This document shows, piece by piece, positions 28,227 to 35,254 of a stretch of 35,642 nucleotides of DNA; positions within the stretch are counted from its first letter, which is position 1; every line of letters starts with the position of its first letter. The notes below the pieces were generated by a model, which was not told the origin of the DNA, made no database searches, and was given only the letters and a program-made list of their open reading frames with translations. Source of the DNA: Rubripirellula amarantea (GTDB lineage: Bacteria > Planctomycetota > Planctomycetia > Pirellulales > Pirellulaceae). The position numbers and the translations under genes were made by a program. Location of the stretch: assembly GCF_007859865.1 (NCBI RefSeq), contig NZ_SJPI01000005.1:1-35642 (forward strand), read 5' to 3'.

Positions 28227-28319
28227 CGTAGAACGTCGGAATTCACGCGGTGGCGGGAGTTGATCACCCACTTCCAAAAGCACGCCACCGCCACTCGCGT
28301 GCAATTCTCTGGTTATCCG
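28227..28319 (-). repeat. attC-like site E
   Basis: The left core is cgtagaac (28227-28234), the right core gttatccg (28312-28319). The arms ggaattcacgcggtggcgg and ccgccactcgcgtgcaattc pair along their length, with an extra C and T on the plus strand of the right arm (G and A, six apart, on the minus strand). Confidence 0.8.
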
Positions 28320-28346
28320 TCGTGATGGGAGGGTATAAAACACCTG

Positions 28347-28838
28347 TTAGGCGTCCGGTACGACGAAGCTTAAGTGATGGGCGGCATGCCATTGTTGCAT
28401 CAAGAGCCACTGTTCACGATTAAGTCTTCCCAGCATCGGATAGTGTGTGACGAATGGAGTGGAGGGATCCATTAGGGTTTTCGCAAGCGCGTAGAACCGG
28501 TTTGCGCAGTCGTCTTCGTCGAGATCTAGGGCGGGCTGAAGTTGTTTCGGGGCTTTGCCACGAAGCTTAGATGGTTTTCCCTTCCGCATCGTAGGCATGA
28601 ACATCAGTTTCATCACTGGTCGCAACAGGGCAGGAAACGTGAATTCCGCGCCGTCGATCGTCATTTGCATGGACATGTTCAGGTGATCGAGTATTTGGGC
28701 GAGGCTCCAAGCACCAACCAGTTCGTAGCCGCCTTCACGCAATCGAACAATGTCGGTGCAAGCAGCACCCAAATCAGGATAACGCAAATCCATTCGTCGA
28801 TCTGCGATTGTCACTTTCCGTTCAGGTTTCTGGAGCAT
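28347..28838 (-). CDS. DUF1569 / DinB-like four-helix protein in a cassette
   Basis: The product has 163 residues from the ATG at 28838. It shows the DinB-superfamily layout: YELVGAWSLAQILDHLNMSM near the N-terminus and EQWLLMQQWHAAHHLSFVVP at the C-terminus, with HLNMSMQ and HAAHHLSF histidines where metal would bind. The closest named family is DUF1569, common in planctomycetes. Members are predicted metal-dependent helical proteins, some acting as thiol transferases; no substrate can be given. It is cytosolic. Confidence 0.75.
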   Translation of the reverse strand: MLQKPERKVTIADRRMDLRYPDLGAACTDIVRLREGGYELVGAWSLAQILDHLNMSMQMTIDGAEFTFPALLRPVMKLMFMPTMRKGKPSKLRGKAPKQLQPALDLDEDDCANRFYALAKTLMDPSTPFVTHYPMLGRLNREQWLLMQQWHAAHHLSFVVPDA

Positions 28839-28876
28839 GCTTGTTGAGTGTGATTGTAGCTGGTGTGAATAATTCA

Positions 28877-28885
28877 GTCGGATAA
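28877..28885 (-). repeat. Half core of an attC-like site interrupted by IS110
   Basis: The plus strand reads gtcggataa, identical to the outer end of the intact site at 35163, up to the AA/C step where integron crossover would take place. After it the IS110-family sequence begins. The cassette to the left (28227-28876) is complete, with its own right core gttatccg matching this half core. Confidence 0.6.
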
Positions 28886-28892
28886 AGAATTC

Positions 28893-29014
28893 ATGAAGTC
28901 CGTGGTTTGAGGCGAGTCGGTTGCTTTCGCGCTGCTGACCAGGCGGTGATCGTTCTCTTTCGAGACATCACAATCAATCGCTTCTAGCGTGAACACCCCA
29001 AACCACGGAGACTT
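28893..29014 (+). ncRNA. Putative bridge/seek guide RNA of the IS110 element
   Basis: The leader begins aagtccgtggtttg (28897-28909 region) and ends caaaccacggagactt (28999-29014), which pair to close a long structure. Inside, gtgat...atcac with tctc...gaga forms a hairpin near 28947-28973. IS110-group elements encode their guide RNA in exactly this left-end non-coding region. Compared with copy 2, the sequence is conserved except for about 12 bases at 28921-28932 and two bases near 28942-28945. Confidence 0.6.
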
Positions 29015-29017
29015 CTT

Positions 29018-30235
29018 ATGGTGACATGCACCATCGACCTTGGCAAGTTTGATAGCGTCTGCTGCTTCTTCGACCCGGCCAGCCAGAAGCATCAGTTCAA
29101 GACCATCGCCACTCGGCGCTCACACATCGAGCACCTGCTAAGCTCTCGGCCCGACATCGATCTGATCGTCATGGAAGCCTGCGGACCGTCAGGCTGGATC
29201 AACGACATCTGCCAAGATAGACAAGTGAAAACACTCGTCTGCAGCACCAACGAGAAAGCTTGGAACTGGAAAGCCACCAAGCGAGAGACCGATCGCGACG
29301 ACGCACTGAAGCTCGCCGAAATGTCCCTGCTGCGGCGACTCGTGCCGGTCCACGTGCCAAAGCCAGACATTCGCGAGCAACGAGCGTTCATCAAGTATCG
29401 CAAGAGTGTCGACAAGGACATCAACCGACTCAAGAACTCGATACGCAGCCTCTTCGCCAACCGTGGCATCGAGATCGACACCGGCGAGCGGGCCTGGAAC
29501 ACAGGACCGGTGCACATCAACTCGTGCCGCAAGCCGATCGAAGACTGCACGCGTGATGAGTTGTGGCGAGGCCAACTCGATATGCAGCTCTCACGTCTTG
29601 ACGACGTGACCAGGAAGCTCGAATCACTCGAAGCAAAGCTCGACGAATTCGCCGCCGAGCATCCCAACATCGTGCGGCTGATGACGATCCCCGGTGTGGG
29701 TCGCAAGACCGCCGAAGCGATCGTCGCGGCCATCGACGATCCGCATCGCTTTAAGAACGCAAAGCATCTTTCCAGTTACCTCGGACTGACACCTAAACAA
29801 CATCAGTCCGGTGAGATCGACCGCAACGGACGCATCAGCAAGCGAGGCAGCAAGCTGCTTCGCACGATGCTGTTGCAGTGCGCTTGGTGCAGCCTCAGAT
29901 ACAACAAGTGGAGCAAGAAGACCTACGATCGAATCACCGGTGGCAGCAAGACACGTCGCAAGAAAGCCGGCATCGCGTTGGCGCGGAAGCTCGGCGTGAT
30001 CGCTTGGGCGATGATGCGAGACCAGACCAACTGGGACGCCAGCAAGCTGCTGCCCCAAGCAGAGGCCAAAGACAACGGCAAGTTGAAGATCAAACGCAAG
30101 CCACCAAAACCACCTGGCCCCGTGTACAGCGACGAGTCGTCTGGCGTCGCGCACCGCAAAGCCAACTTAACCACGAAGCCCCAACGTCAAACCCGAACTG
30201 GTAACCGTCGCACCCAAACCGTTCAACTGAAATGA
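29018..30235 (+). CDS. tnp: IS110-family transposase (DEDD recombinase)
   Basis: The 405-residue protein starts at the ATG at 29018. The N-terminal RuvC-like DEDD domain has D7 (TIDLGK), E53 (VMEACGPSGW) and D92/D95 (KRETDRDDALKLAEM). A helical coiled-coil middle follows, then the Tnp20 domain with MTIPGVGRKTAEAIVAAI, LSSYLGLTPKQHQSG (S264 a candidate for the catalytic serine) and NGRISKRGSKLLRTML. The tail is basic and rich in Lys/Pro. Family length is about 350-430, so it is complete. It cuts and joins DNA guided by the element's non-coding RNA. Confidence 0.93.
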   Translation: MVTCTIDLGKFDSVCCFFDPASQKHQFKTIATRRSHIEHLLSSRPDIDLIVMEACGPSGWINDICQDRQVKTLVCSTNEKAWNWKATKRETDRDDALKLAEMSLLRRLVPVHVPKPDIREQRAFIKYRKSVDKDINRLKNSIRSLFANRGIEIDTGERAWNTGPVHINSCRKPIEDCTRDELWRGQLDMQLSRLDDVTRKLESLEAKLDEFAAEHPNIVRLMTIPGVGRKTAEAIVAAIDDPHRFKNAKHLSSYLGLTPKQHQSGEIDRNGRISKRGSKLLRTMLLQCAWCSLRYNKWSKKTYDRITGGSKTRRKKAGIALARKLGVIAWAMMRDQTNWDASKLLPQAEAKDNGKLKIKRKPPKPPGPVYSDESSGVAHRKANLTTKPQRQTRTGNRRTQTVQLK

Positions 30236-30245
30236 CACCGACCAA

Positions 30246-30265
30246 GGCTCGCCGTCTTGCGAGCC
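30246..30265 (+). other. Perfect hairpin behind the transposase gene
   Basis: ggctcgc and gcgagcc (7 bp stem, 6-base loop) lie ten bases after the transposase stop, with no T tract. It could be a terminator stem, an end structure of the IS, or part of the disrupted cassette palindrome; the sequence alone does not decide. Confidence 0.4.
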
Positions 30266-30375
30266 GGGCCGCTCTGGAGTGATCGCGAATCGCTGCCCGG
30301 GGCACTGCAACAAAAAGTTGACCTCGAGATAATGAATGCGACGCTCCGGAGTAGCCTTGTCAAACCATCCAACGA

Positions 30376-30666
30376 TCATCCTTTTACAACCGTCCCGACC
30401 GCAGCGAGCTGACGAAGCGGCAGTTGCGAAAGACACCTAAGCGAAACGAGAAACATCCCGAGCAGGACTCCCCTTTGGCCATGACTACTCCCCAGAGTTG
30501 GAAACCGAGAAACGCGTCCAACGCTGCAGCGTTGAGCTAAAGTCTCGGGAGACGCCGCGATAAAGCATGTGGCTGGCCCAAGCAAGAGTATTTCAAACGA
30601 ATCCATCCGATTGGAACGCCTGTAAGAAATGATGAGACGACGCACATCAAACAAGTGACCTGTCAC
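30376..30666 (-). CDS. Possible second gene of a cassette, overlapping its upstream neighbour
   Basis: The frame has 96 codons from a GTG at 30666 that overlaps the TGA of the preceding gene (GTGA), which would allow coupled translation. It has two moderately hydrophobic stretches (SFEILLLGPATCFIAASPE and GVLLGMFLVSLRCLSQLP) but no family match. It may be a real small membrane protein or just an open frame at the edge of an IS-disturbed cassette. Confidence 0.35.
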   Translation of the reverse strand: MTGHLFDVRRLIISYRRSNRMDSFEILLLGPATCFIAASPETLAQRCSVGRVSRFPTLGSSHGQRGVLLGMFLVSLRCLSQLPLRQLAAVGTVVKG

Positions 30667-30794
30667 TTCAGCGTCGACACCTCGAATAGTCGAATAGTTC
30701 CCAGACGGACTTTCTCACCTCGCCACAGTGTCCACCGCCTCCGCCAAGCCAACCCGCTCTCAACACCACGTAAAGAAATGCCCAACAGACCCAT
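30663..30794 (-). CDS. Small membrane protein, start uncertain
   Basis: From the ATG at 30794 the product has 43 residues (MGLLGISLRGVESGLAWRRR ...FEVSTLK). The frame stays open upstream through VWPLFGIFLYMGLLG, so a TTG near 30835 would give a more complete membrane helix. That upstream part runs into a copy of the IS110 end at 30833-30850, so the true 5' end may have been replaced. Function unknown. Confidence 0.45.
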   Translation of the reverse strand: MGLLGISLRGVESGLAWRRRWTLWRGEKVRLGTIRLFEVSTLK

Positions 30795-30832
30795 GTAGAG
30801 AAAAATTCCAAAAAGCGGCCAGACGCCTCTGG

Positions 30833-30850
30833 TCAAACCACGGACTTCAT
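30833..30850 (-). repeat. 18-base copy of the IS110 left end
   Basis: On the minus strand it reads atgaagtccgtggtttga, identical over 18 bases to the left end of the IS110 element at 28893-28910 and to copy 2. Chance identity of this length is very unlikely. It lies just where the left core of site J should be. Confidence 0.6.
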
Positions 30851-30938
30851 AGTCGGCGGCGATCAGCGGGCCGGGAGAGCTGATTGTCCATTCGAGAAAC
30901 CTTGCAAGCCCGGCTCCGTTGCATCGCATCGTTCCCCG
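30851..30938 (-). repeat. attC-like site J, left core lost
   Basis: The right core is gttccccg (30931-30938). The arms gatcagcgggccggg and cccggctccgttgcatc pair, with unpaired G and A six apart on the minus strand. The left core is not recognisable and is replaced by agtcgg next to the IS110 end sequence. Confidence 0.7.
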
Positions 30939-30949
30939 CAACTTGTGTG

Positions 30950-31588
30950 TCAAATCGAGTAACGTTTGCGCGATGCAGCCGTCCGGCGTATCCGACACGC
31001 GACGATTGCAGTATCGTCCCAAAGGTCGCCGGAGGGAAGACGGACCAAGTCTAAACATGCACGCGGAAGAGCAAAAAAGTCAGTGCGACCGATGAGCGGT
31101 GTAATCTTCTCGCGTTTGGCGTAGTCGAAGAAGCCGTCGGAACCAACCAAAAGGACACCACTGAGTCGGCCGTGCCAGAATGGAGCAGGTTTCGCCGCCT
31201 GTGAACCAAGTAGCGGTTTGCAAGTCTGCGTACGAGTCAAGTCAGTGATGTTTGAGCCGTCGATCACCCACGCACAACTATCGCCGACGCTTGCACCAAG
31301 AATGCGGTCGGGATGTAGGTCCACGATCACAGCGGTGGTTTCACCGCCGTGTATGCGAAGGTCGAGTTGCGAAAGAAACTGGGACCAAGCAGTTGAGTTG
31401 TCAATCGCTGCGTAATTCGCCCGCGTTTCCCGAATCACGGTTTCGGCCGCAATATGTCCGTCCCCCGTGCCGCCAGCGCCGTCTGCGACCACGATCAATG
31501 TGCGATCACCATCAGTGATCACTTCGATGCGATCTTCGCATCGCTCGCGGTACGCTTCGACAACGTGGGCAGTTTCAAACGATGTCAT
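30950..31588 (-). CDS. PP2C-like serine/threonine phosphatase in a cassette
   Basis: The product has 212 residues from the ATG at 31588, 23 bases after site D. The metal-binding motifs of the PPM/PP2C fold are all present: an acidic residue in the first strands (CEDRIEVI), VVADGAGGTGDGHIAAE (DGxGG), ILGASVGDSCAWVIDG, LLVGSDGFFDYA and LWDDTAIVACR. It is a minimal soluble PP2C, about 200 residues against the usual 240-300. It should remove phosphate from Ser/Thr in a Mn/Mg-dependent way. No kinase or FHA partner lies nearby. The stop is 11 bases from site J. Confidence 0.85.
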   Translation of the reverse strand: MTSFETAHVVEAYRERCEDRIEVITDGDRTLIVVADGAGGTGDGHIAAETVIRETRANYAAIDNSTAWSQFLSQLDLRIHGGETTAVIVDLHPDRILGASVGDSCAWVIDGSNITDLTRTQTCKPLLGSQAAKPAPFWHGRLSGVLLVGSDGFFDYAKREKITPLIGRTDFFALPRACLDLVRLPSGDLWDDTAIVACRIRRTAASRKRYSI

Positions 31589-31611
31589 AGATGAGCATCG
31601 TGGTTCTCAGT

Positions 31612-31704
31612 CGGGGAACGGAATGGTTCAGCGGGCGGGCGTTAGCGATTCTCAACTACAAAAGCGAACAACACGCCCGCTCCGTTGCAACCGATAGTGC
31701 GTTA
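31612..31704 (-). repeat. attC-like site D
   Basis: The left core is cggggaac (31612-31619). The right core gtgcgtt (31697-31703) differs from the expected gttcgtt of its cassette by one base. The arms ggttcagcgggcgggcg and cgcccgctccgttgcaacc pair, with the conserved two unpaired bases. Confidence 0.75.
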
Positions 31705-31716
31705 TTGTCAAATGCA

Positions 31717-32508
31717 TCACTTGAACGATGCCACTCCTACCTGTGCCGAAACATGAACGGTGTTTCCTGTTGTATCCGCGTCCCGTAAAACCAGTTTGTA
31801 GATCCCTTCACCATCTATGGGAGATGAGACATGAAAAACGATTTTAACGCCTGAAATTCCGCTTGTTAACACTTTGCCTCGTGGGTCCAAAATCGCAAAT
31901 TCCGTCTTTTTGTCCCCCTGGTCGTCATCGAGGCCGGTCATTTGGACAACCAATACTGCATTCTTGGATGGAATGTCCGTAATTCGGAGCGGAACCTCAA
32001 TTTGTGGTTGGGCGTTGGTCAATCTGAGTTTTGTCGTCTGCATCAGGGCGCGGAAATCCATTTGCAGTGAGCCGGTCTTGACTCGATCGACTTCAAGCTT
32101 GCAGTCCGCGAGCTGTCGTTCAAGCTCCTCTACAGCACTTTCGAGTTTGCCGACGTCGGCATCTTTTGGTTTTGGATTCGGTGGCCCTAATTGCAATTTT
32201 GCAGCGTAATCGCGTATCCGTATAGCATCATCTAGGTCGGTCGGAGCAATTTCAGCCTGTATAGCCGCTAAATTCTGGACGCACTTTTCGATGACTTCTT
32301 GGCGTTTAGCAGAATACTTTTCCTCACTCTCCGTAACGAATTTATCGTAGATGGCAGCTAGGTCTCTCAATTCCGATTCAAACGACTCGATGGCAGCTCT
32401 TGCCTTCGGAGATCGAGGCTTTTTGCGCTCATCTTCCGCCGAGACTTGCAGTCCGAGCAGTAACGCTAAAACGGACAATCGAGTAAGAACTCTAGAAATG
32501 AATCGCAT
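31717..32508 (-). CDS. Exported coiled-coil protein with C-terminal beta domain
   Basis: The product has 263 residues from the ATG at 32508, which gives a signal peptide (MRFISRVLTRLSVLALLLGL, cut after QVSA). AAGGAA just upstream is a ribosome site, and the start lies 13 bases from site I. Residues about 30-160 are charged and helical with heptad character (for example KLESAVEELERQLADCKLEV). The C-terminal 100 residues are beta-rich (IEVPLRITDIPSKNAVLVVQ, GIYKLVLRDADTTGNTVHVS), like a pre-peptidase or jelly-roll domain. It is the largest intact cassette gene. No named family. Confidence 0.8.
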   Translation of the reverse strand: MRFISRVLTRLSVLALLLGLQVSAEDERKKPRSPKARAAIESFESELRDLAAIYDKFVTESEEKYSAKRQEVIEKCVQNLAAIQAEIAPTDLDDAIRIRDYAAKLQLGPPNPKPKDADVGKLESAVEELERQLADCKLEVDRVKTGSLQMDFRALMQTTKLRLTNAQPQIEVPLRITDIPSKNAVLVVQMTGLDDDQGDKKTEFAILDPRGKVLTSGISGVKIVFHVSSPIDGEGIYKLVLRDADTTGNTVHVSAQVGVASFK

Positions 32509-32521
32509 AAGGATTCCTTCA

Positions 32522-32614
<93 letters not shown>

Positions 32615-32625
32615 GCGGTTCGGCG

Positions 32626-32871
32626 TTACGCAGTCGTGGCGGGTGGATCGAGACGGTATCGCGATCCAAACAGAAACACGCCCGTGAACGCCGCGAACAG
32701 AAGCAGCATCGAGACGATGTCTGCCGGTGTAATCAATGCCGCAAGGGCGGCACAAACAACTACGGCAATACCCGCACGATAGTGCCGATGGTTTCGGGCA
32801 TAGAGCAATGCAACAGGAATCGCCAGCAGGGATAGCAACAGCAATTCAATGGCACCAAGTGAAAGCGGCAT
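32626..32871 (-). CDS. Small membrane protein in a cassette
   Basis: The product has 81 residues from the ATG at 32871 (MPLSLGAIELLLLSLLAIPV). Three hydrophobic stretches follow: the N-terminal one, YRAGIAVVVCAALAALITPA and SMLLLFAAFTGVFLFG, so two or three helices with a basic C-terminus. A longer frame to 32988 exists, but its added residues are unlike a membrane protein. Stop 11 bases before site I. The 245 bases between its start and site K show no further gene that I can defend. Confidence 0.7.
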   Translation of the reverse strand: MPLSLGAIELLLLSLLAIPVALLYARNHRHYRAGIAVVVCAALAALITPADIVSMLLLFAAFTGVFLFGSRYRLDPPATTA

Positions 32872-33116
32872 AAGTGAGTTCTCCAGCGACAAGGAATGGG
32901 TGGAAGTCTCGCCGAAAGCACTCCGTCGGCAATTGCCACGAATGTGAAGCGAAGTCCAAATTTTCATTGACTCGACGGATGATGTCAAGAGAGACAGCGC
33001 GCCGTTGACCGGGCACCCGAGTCCGCGACAGGTTTACCTCAACGAAGCAATCCACGCAGGCCGGACGAATATTCGCCAGCGTGCGACCCACACGTCTAAA
33101 TCGCGATTAAGGCATT

Positions 33117-33208
33117 CGGGGAACGCTTGTAATCACGGGGTTGCGGCCCGTGATCTAACCATCAGAAAACGCATGGACCGCAACTCCAGTGCATTACATT
33201 GTTATCCG
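33117..33208 (-). repeat. attC-like site K
   Basis: The left core is cggggaac (33117-33124), the right core gttatccg (33201-33208). The arms tgtaatcacggggttgcgg and ccgcaactccagtgcattac pair, again with G and A unpaired six apart on the minus strand. The inner sequence differs wholly from its neighbours. Confidence 0.8.
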
Positions 33209-33218
33209 CGTTTTGACC

Positions 33219-33464
33219 ATGAGCAGATGGAACGAAAGTTACGAAGATCGTCGAGAACGTGAACGCGAAGAACGCCGCGAGTATGAAGCGGATGTTTTCT
33301 ACGAGGTGTGGCGAAGTGGTCGCGATCCATACCGGATTGATTTTGACCGAGTTGACGACAACCGATGGGATGGCATGTACGCGGATGACGCCGCAGCCGT
33401 CGAGATCAGAGCACAACAACCGAAGCACCAAGAGCCAGAAATTGACGAAGGTTACTTCGGATAA
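33219..33464 (+). CDS. Inverted cassette gene: small charged protein
   Basis: The product has 81 residues from the ATG at 33219. It is very rich in Arg, Glu and Asp (SYEDRREREREERREYEADV, DRVDDNRWDGMYADD). It is soluble, with no family known to me. It is the only cassette gene on the plus strand; it starts ten bases after site K and its stop TAA lies in the left core of site C (gga taa c). A minus-strand frame in the same place (33162-33431) runs through site K and looks less natural. Confidence 0.6.
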   Translation: MSRWNESYEDRREREREERREYEADVFYEVWRSGRDPYRIDFDRVDDNRWDGMYADDAAAVEIRAQQPKHQEPEIDEGYFG

Positions 33465-33551
33465 CGTCCGGGATCAGCGGGCGGCGGGAGTTGACATTGA
33501 TATCACCAAAAACCGCACCACCGCCGCTCCGTTGCATCCCATGGTTCGCCG
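33458..33551 (-). repeat. attC-like site C
   Basis: The left core is cggataac (33458-33465), the right core gttcgccg (33544-33551). The arms gggatcagcgggcggcgg and ccgccgctccgttgcatccc pair with the two conserved unpaired bases. The two cores of this site differ from each other. Confidence 0.8.
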
Positions 33552-33668
33552 CATCCCGCAGCAAGGCATTGGCGACAATCGAAGACAAGAGCAGATCAAA
33601 TTCTACCAATCGCGTCGACGTTCAGCAAATCGGCTCTGGCGGATAGTTCAGACGACTAAGTGCGCCCA

Positions 33669-33890
33669 TCAGTGACGGTTAGATCGTTCACGATTCACGA
33701 AATGCCCTACTGTAAGGATGAAGCCCGACGTCAACACAAGTGTGGACCCCAACGCACTAGCCAAGATGTCCCATCCGAATGCGTAAGTGTTAGACGCAAG
33801 CGATACGAGAAGCAATGCAATGCCTAACGTAGAGACAATCAGCCCGACGCCGAGCACAACGTACGAAGCAAGTCGGTACCCGTTCGGCAT
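33669..33890 (-). CDS. 73-residue two-helix membrane protein in a cassette
   Basis: From the ATG at 33890 (MPNGYRLASYVVLGVGLIVS) the protein has two clear helices, VVLGVGLIVSTLGIALLLVS and ILASALGSTLVLTSGFILTV, and ends in basic residues. A longer form starting at a GTG nearer to site H is possible, adding KLERLSHSHTERQLL. Function unknown. About 117 bases after the stop, before site C, hold nothing recognisable. Confidence 0.65.
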   Translation of the reverse strand: MPNGYRLASYVVLGVGLIVSTLGIALLLVSLASNTYAFGWDILASALGSTLVLTSGFILTVGHFVNRERSNRH

Positions 33891-33983
33891 CAGCAGTTGA
33901 CGTTCAGTATGTGAATGTGAGAGTCGTTCAAGTTTGACCGGGTGCCGAGAAACCGTGTAGCGGCTGAGAGCAATCTTCTGTGT

Positions 33984-34076
33984 CGGCGAACGTCCAGCGT
34001 CACCGGGCCGGGAGGGAAAAGCCCACCATCCGAAACCGCTCGCAAGCCCGGCTCCGGTGCACGCAATGGTTATCCC
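33984..34076 (-). repeat. attC-like site H
   Basis: The left core is cggcgaac (33984-33991), the right core gttatccc (34069-34076). The arms gcgtcaccgggccggga and cccggctccggtgcacgc pair with the two conserved unpaired bases. Its two cores clearly differ, and each agrees with the core of a different neighbouring site. Confidence 0.8.
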
Positions 34077-34081
34077 CATCA

Positions 34082-34600
34082 TCATGCGGGAAGTTTCGGT
34101 GAGCCCGAATCCGATTCGTGGCGAGATATGAGGAAACCAATAGCTAGGGACAGGCCGGAGAGTACCAAGGCGACAATCGCAGTGCAAACAAACCCGGCCA
34201 AGGCAGAGGGAAGGCGTCCAGCGGGGTGGTCATCGCTGTAGTCGTCAGCAATCCCAAGCTTGATGCAGCAGAACATTGCAAGTAAGCCAGCCAAGACTTG
34301 TACTAGCGGCAGGAACTGGGTCAGTGCCAATGCAATTCCGCCCTTTGTGAGTGCAGGTCTCAATCGTGGAACATGGATTCCGATTCCTATTGCAGTAATT
34401 AGAGCGAAGGCTAGTGCAGCAGCCACTCCCGGCCGGGCACTATCCTCGGTGAGGAAAGAAGCCAAGAAAAGTGGGAGCAGTGAGTTTGCAGCTACGATCA
34501 ACGCGGTTGAAACCGCGAACGTACGAGCATCGCGAACGGTCTACGACGCATGGGCAGCAGCACGGTCGCCAATCGCAGGTGGAGCGTAGGGATTGGTCAT
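34082..34600 (-). pseudogene. Cassette membrane protein gene with an in-frame amber codon
   Basis: The ATG at 34600, eight bases from site B, starts MTNPYAPPAIGDRAAAHAS, a typical planctomycete opening (MTNPY.PP). Codon 20 is TAG (34541-34543). The same frame then continues TVRDARTFAVSTALIVAANS and on through four hydrophobic segments (for example GVAAALAFALITAIGIGI, LVQVLAGLLAMFCCIKLGI, TAIVALVLSGLSLAIGFLI) to a stop at 34082. Restarting at the TTG at 34501 would give 139 residues. So the gene is either nonsense-mutated, read through, or restarted downstream. Intact length would be 172 residues. Confidence 0.65.
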
Positions 34601-34608
34601 TGCCAAGT

Positions 34609-34703
34609 GGGATAACGATTCGGTTCAGCGGGTGGCGGGAGTGCCCGTGCAAGCACACGAAAACGCCGACCACCGCCACTCCGTTGCAACCGTTGGTTAT
34701 CCG
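34609..34703 (-). repeat. attC-like site B
   Basis: The left core is gggataac (34609-34616), the right core gttatccg (34696-34703). The arms cggttcagcgggtggcggg and ccgccactccgttgcaaccg pair, with the conserved two unpaired bases. This is one of the best preserved sites. Confidence 0.85.
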
Positions 34704-34747
34704 TTTACGGCAGGAGCGTTTGCGGAGCAGAGCACGCCAATCGAGCA

Positions 34748-35113
34748 TTAGTCAGCTTGGTGGTCATGATACCGCATGTTGAAGGTGCCGTCGGGATTTA
34801 CAAGCGAGAACTTTTGCGATGTAGGTTTCTTGGATGCCCGGTCCCGCCTGGAAGCATCTCGCATTCGAGCGTGCGAAGCGATGCGGTCCCGGGCTGGTTG
34901 GGTTGCGAGGGATTCCGCCATGCGGGCGCGGTCGCTATCGAAGTATGCCTTTCGTCTAGCCAGGATCTCGGCGTTTCGAGCGATGGCGATGTCATCGTCG
35001 CTACTACGTAGATATGTGACCAGGGTAGGCCCGTACCATCCAAGAAGCGGGCCAGCGAACGCCATGAAGGCAACAAGCGAACGAAGGCTAAACTGGAAAG
35101 GGCGCTTCAGCAT
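34748..35113 (-). CDS. Small membrane-anchored protein with FSLRSL motif
   Basis: The product has 121 residues from the ATG at 35113. The N-terminus RPFQFSLRSLVAFMAFAGPL is a motif frequent in small planctomycete membrane proteins; one helix (VAFMAFAGPLLGWYGPTLV) is followed by a long basic and acidic helical tail with many Arg/Asp (for example ILARRKAYFDSDRARMAESL). Function unknown. The start is 49 bases from site A and the stop 44 bases from site B. Confidence 0.75.
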   Translation of the reverse strand: MLKRPFQFSLRSLVAFMAFAGPLLGWYGPTLVTYLRSSDDDIAIARNAEILARRKAYFDSDRARMAESLATQPARDRIASHARMRDASRRDRASKKPTSQKFSLVNPDGTFNMRYHDHQAD

Positions 35114-35162
35114 GGCGTTGGACGAGCTTTGAGATACGGATTAGACCGCGAGGGCACCCAGT

Positions 35163-35254
35163 CGGATAACGTTACGGTTTACCGGGCGGCGGCGAGTGCC
35201 GTGATTTCAAAACAGCGCGACCACCGCCGCTCCGGTACAACCGATGGTTATCCG
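35163..35254 (-). repeat. attC-like site A
   Basis: The cores are cggataac (35163-35170) and gttatccg (35247-35254). The arms acggtttaccgggcggcgg and ccgccgctccggtacaaccg pair with G and A unpaired, six apart, on the minus strand. It is the best preserved palindrome of the array. Confidence 0.85.

Larger units (their letters stand above)
28886..30240 (+). mobile_element. IS110-family insertion sequence, copy 1
   Basis: The left boundary is set by comparison with the second copy at the window end: both share agaatYcatgaagtccgtgg onward after gtcggataa. The element has a leader of about 130 bases, a 405-residue transposase and no terminal inverted repeats, as usual for this family. The right end is uncertain; it lies soon after the transposase stop at 30235, and 30240 is only an estimate. 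It is oriented opposite to the cassette genes. Confidence 0.75.

Noticed and set aside
30246-30385. Right half of the palindrome interrupted by IS110 copy 1
   Set aside because: Some segments (aaggct, gcccgg, gatcatcc) can be lined up with a site arm in more than one way, but no alignment keeps the core and the two unpaired bases, so I do not place it.
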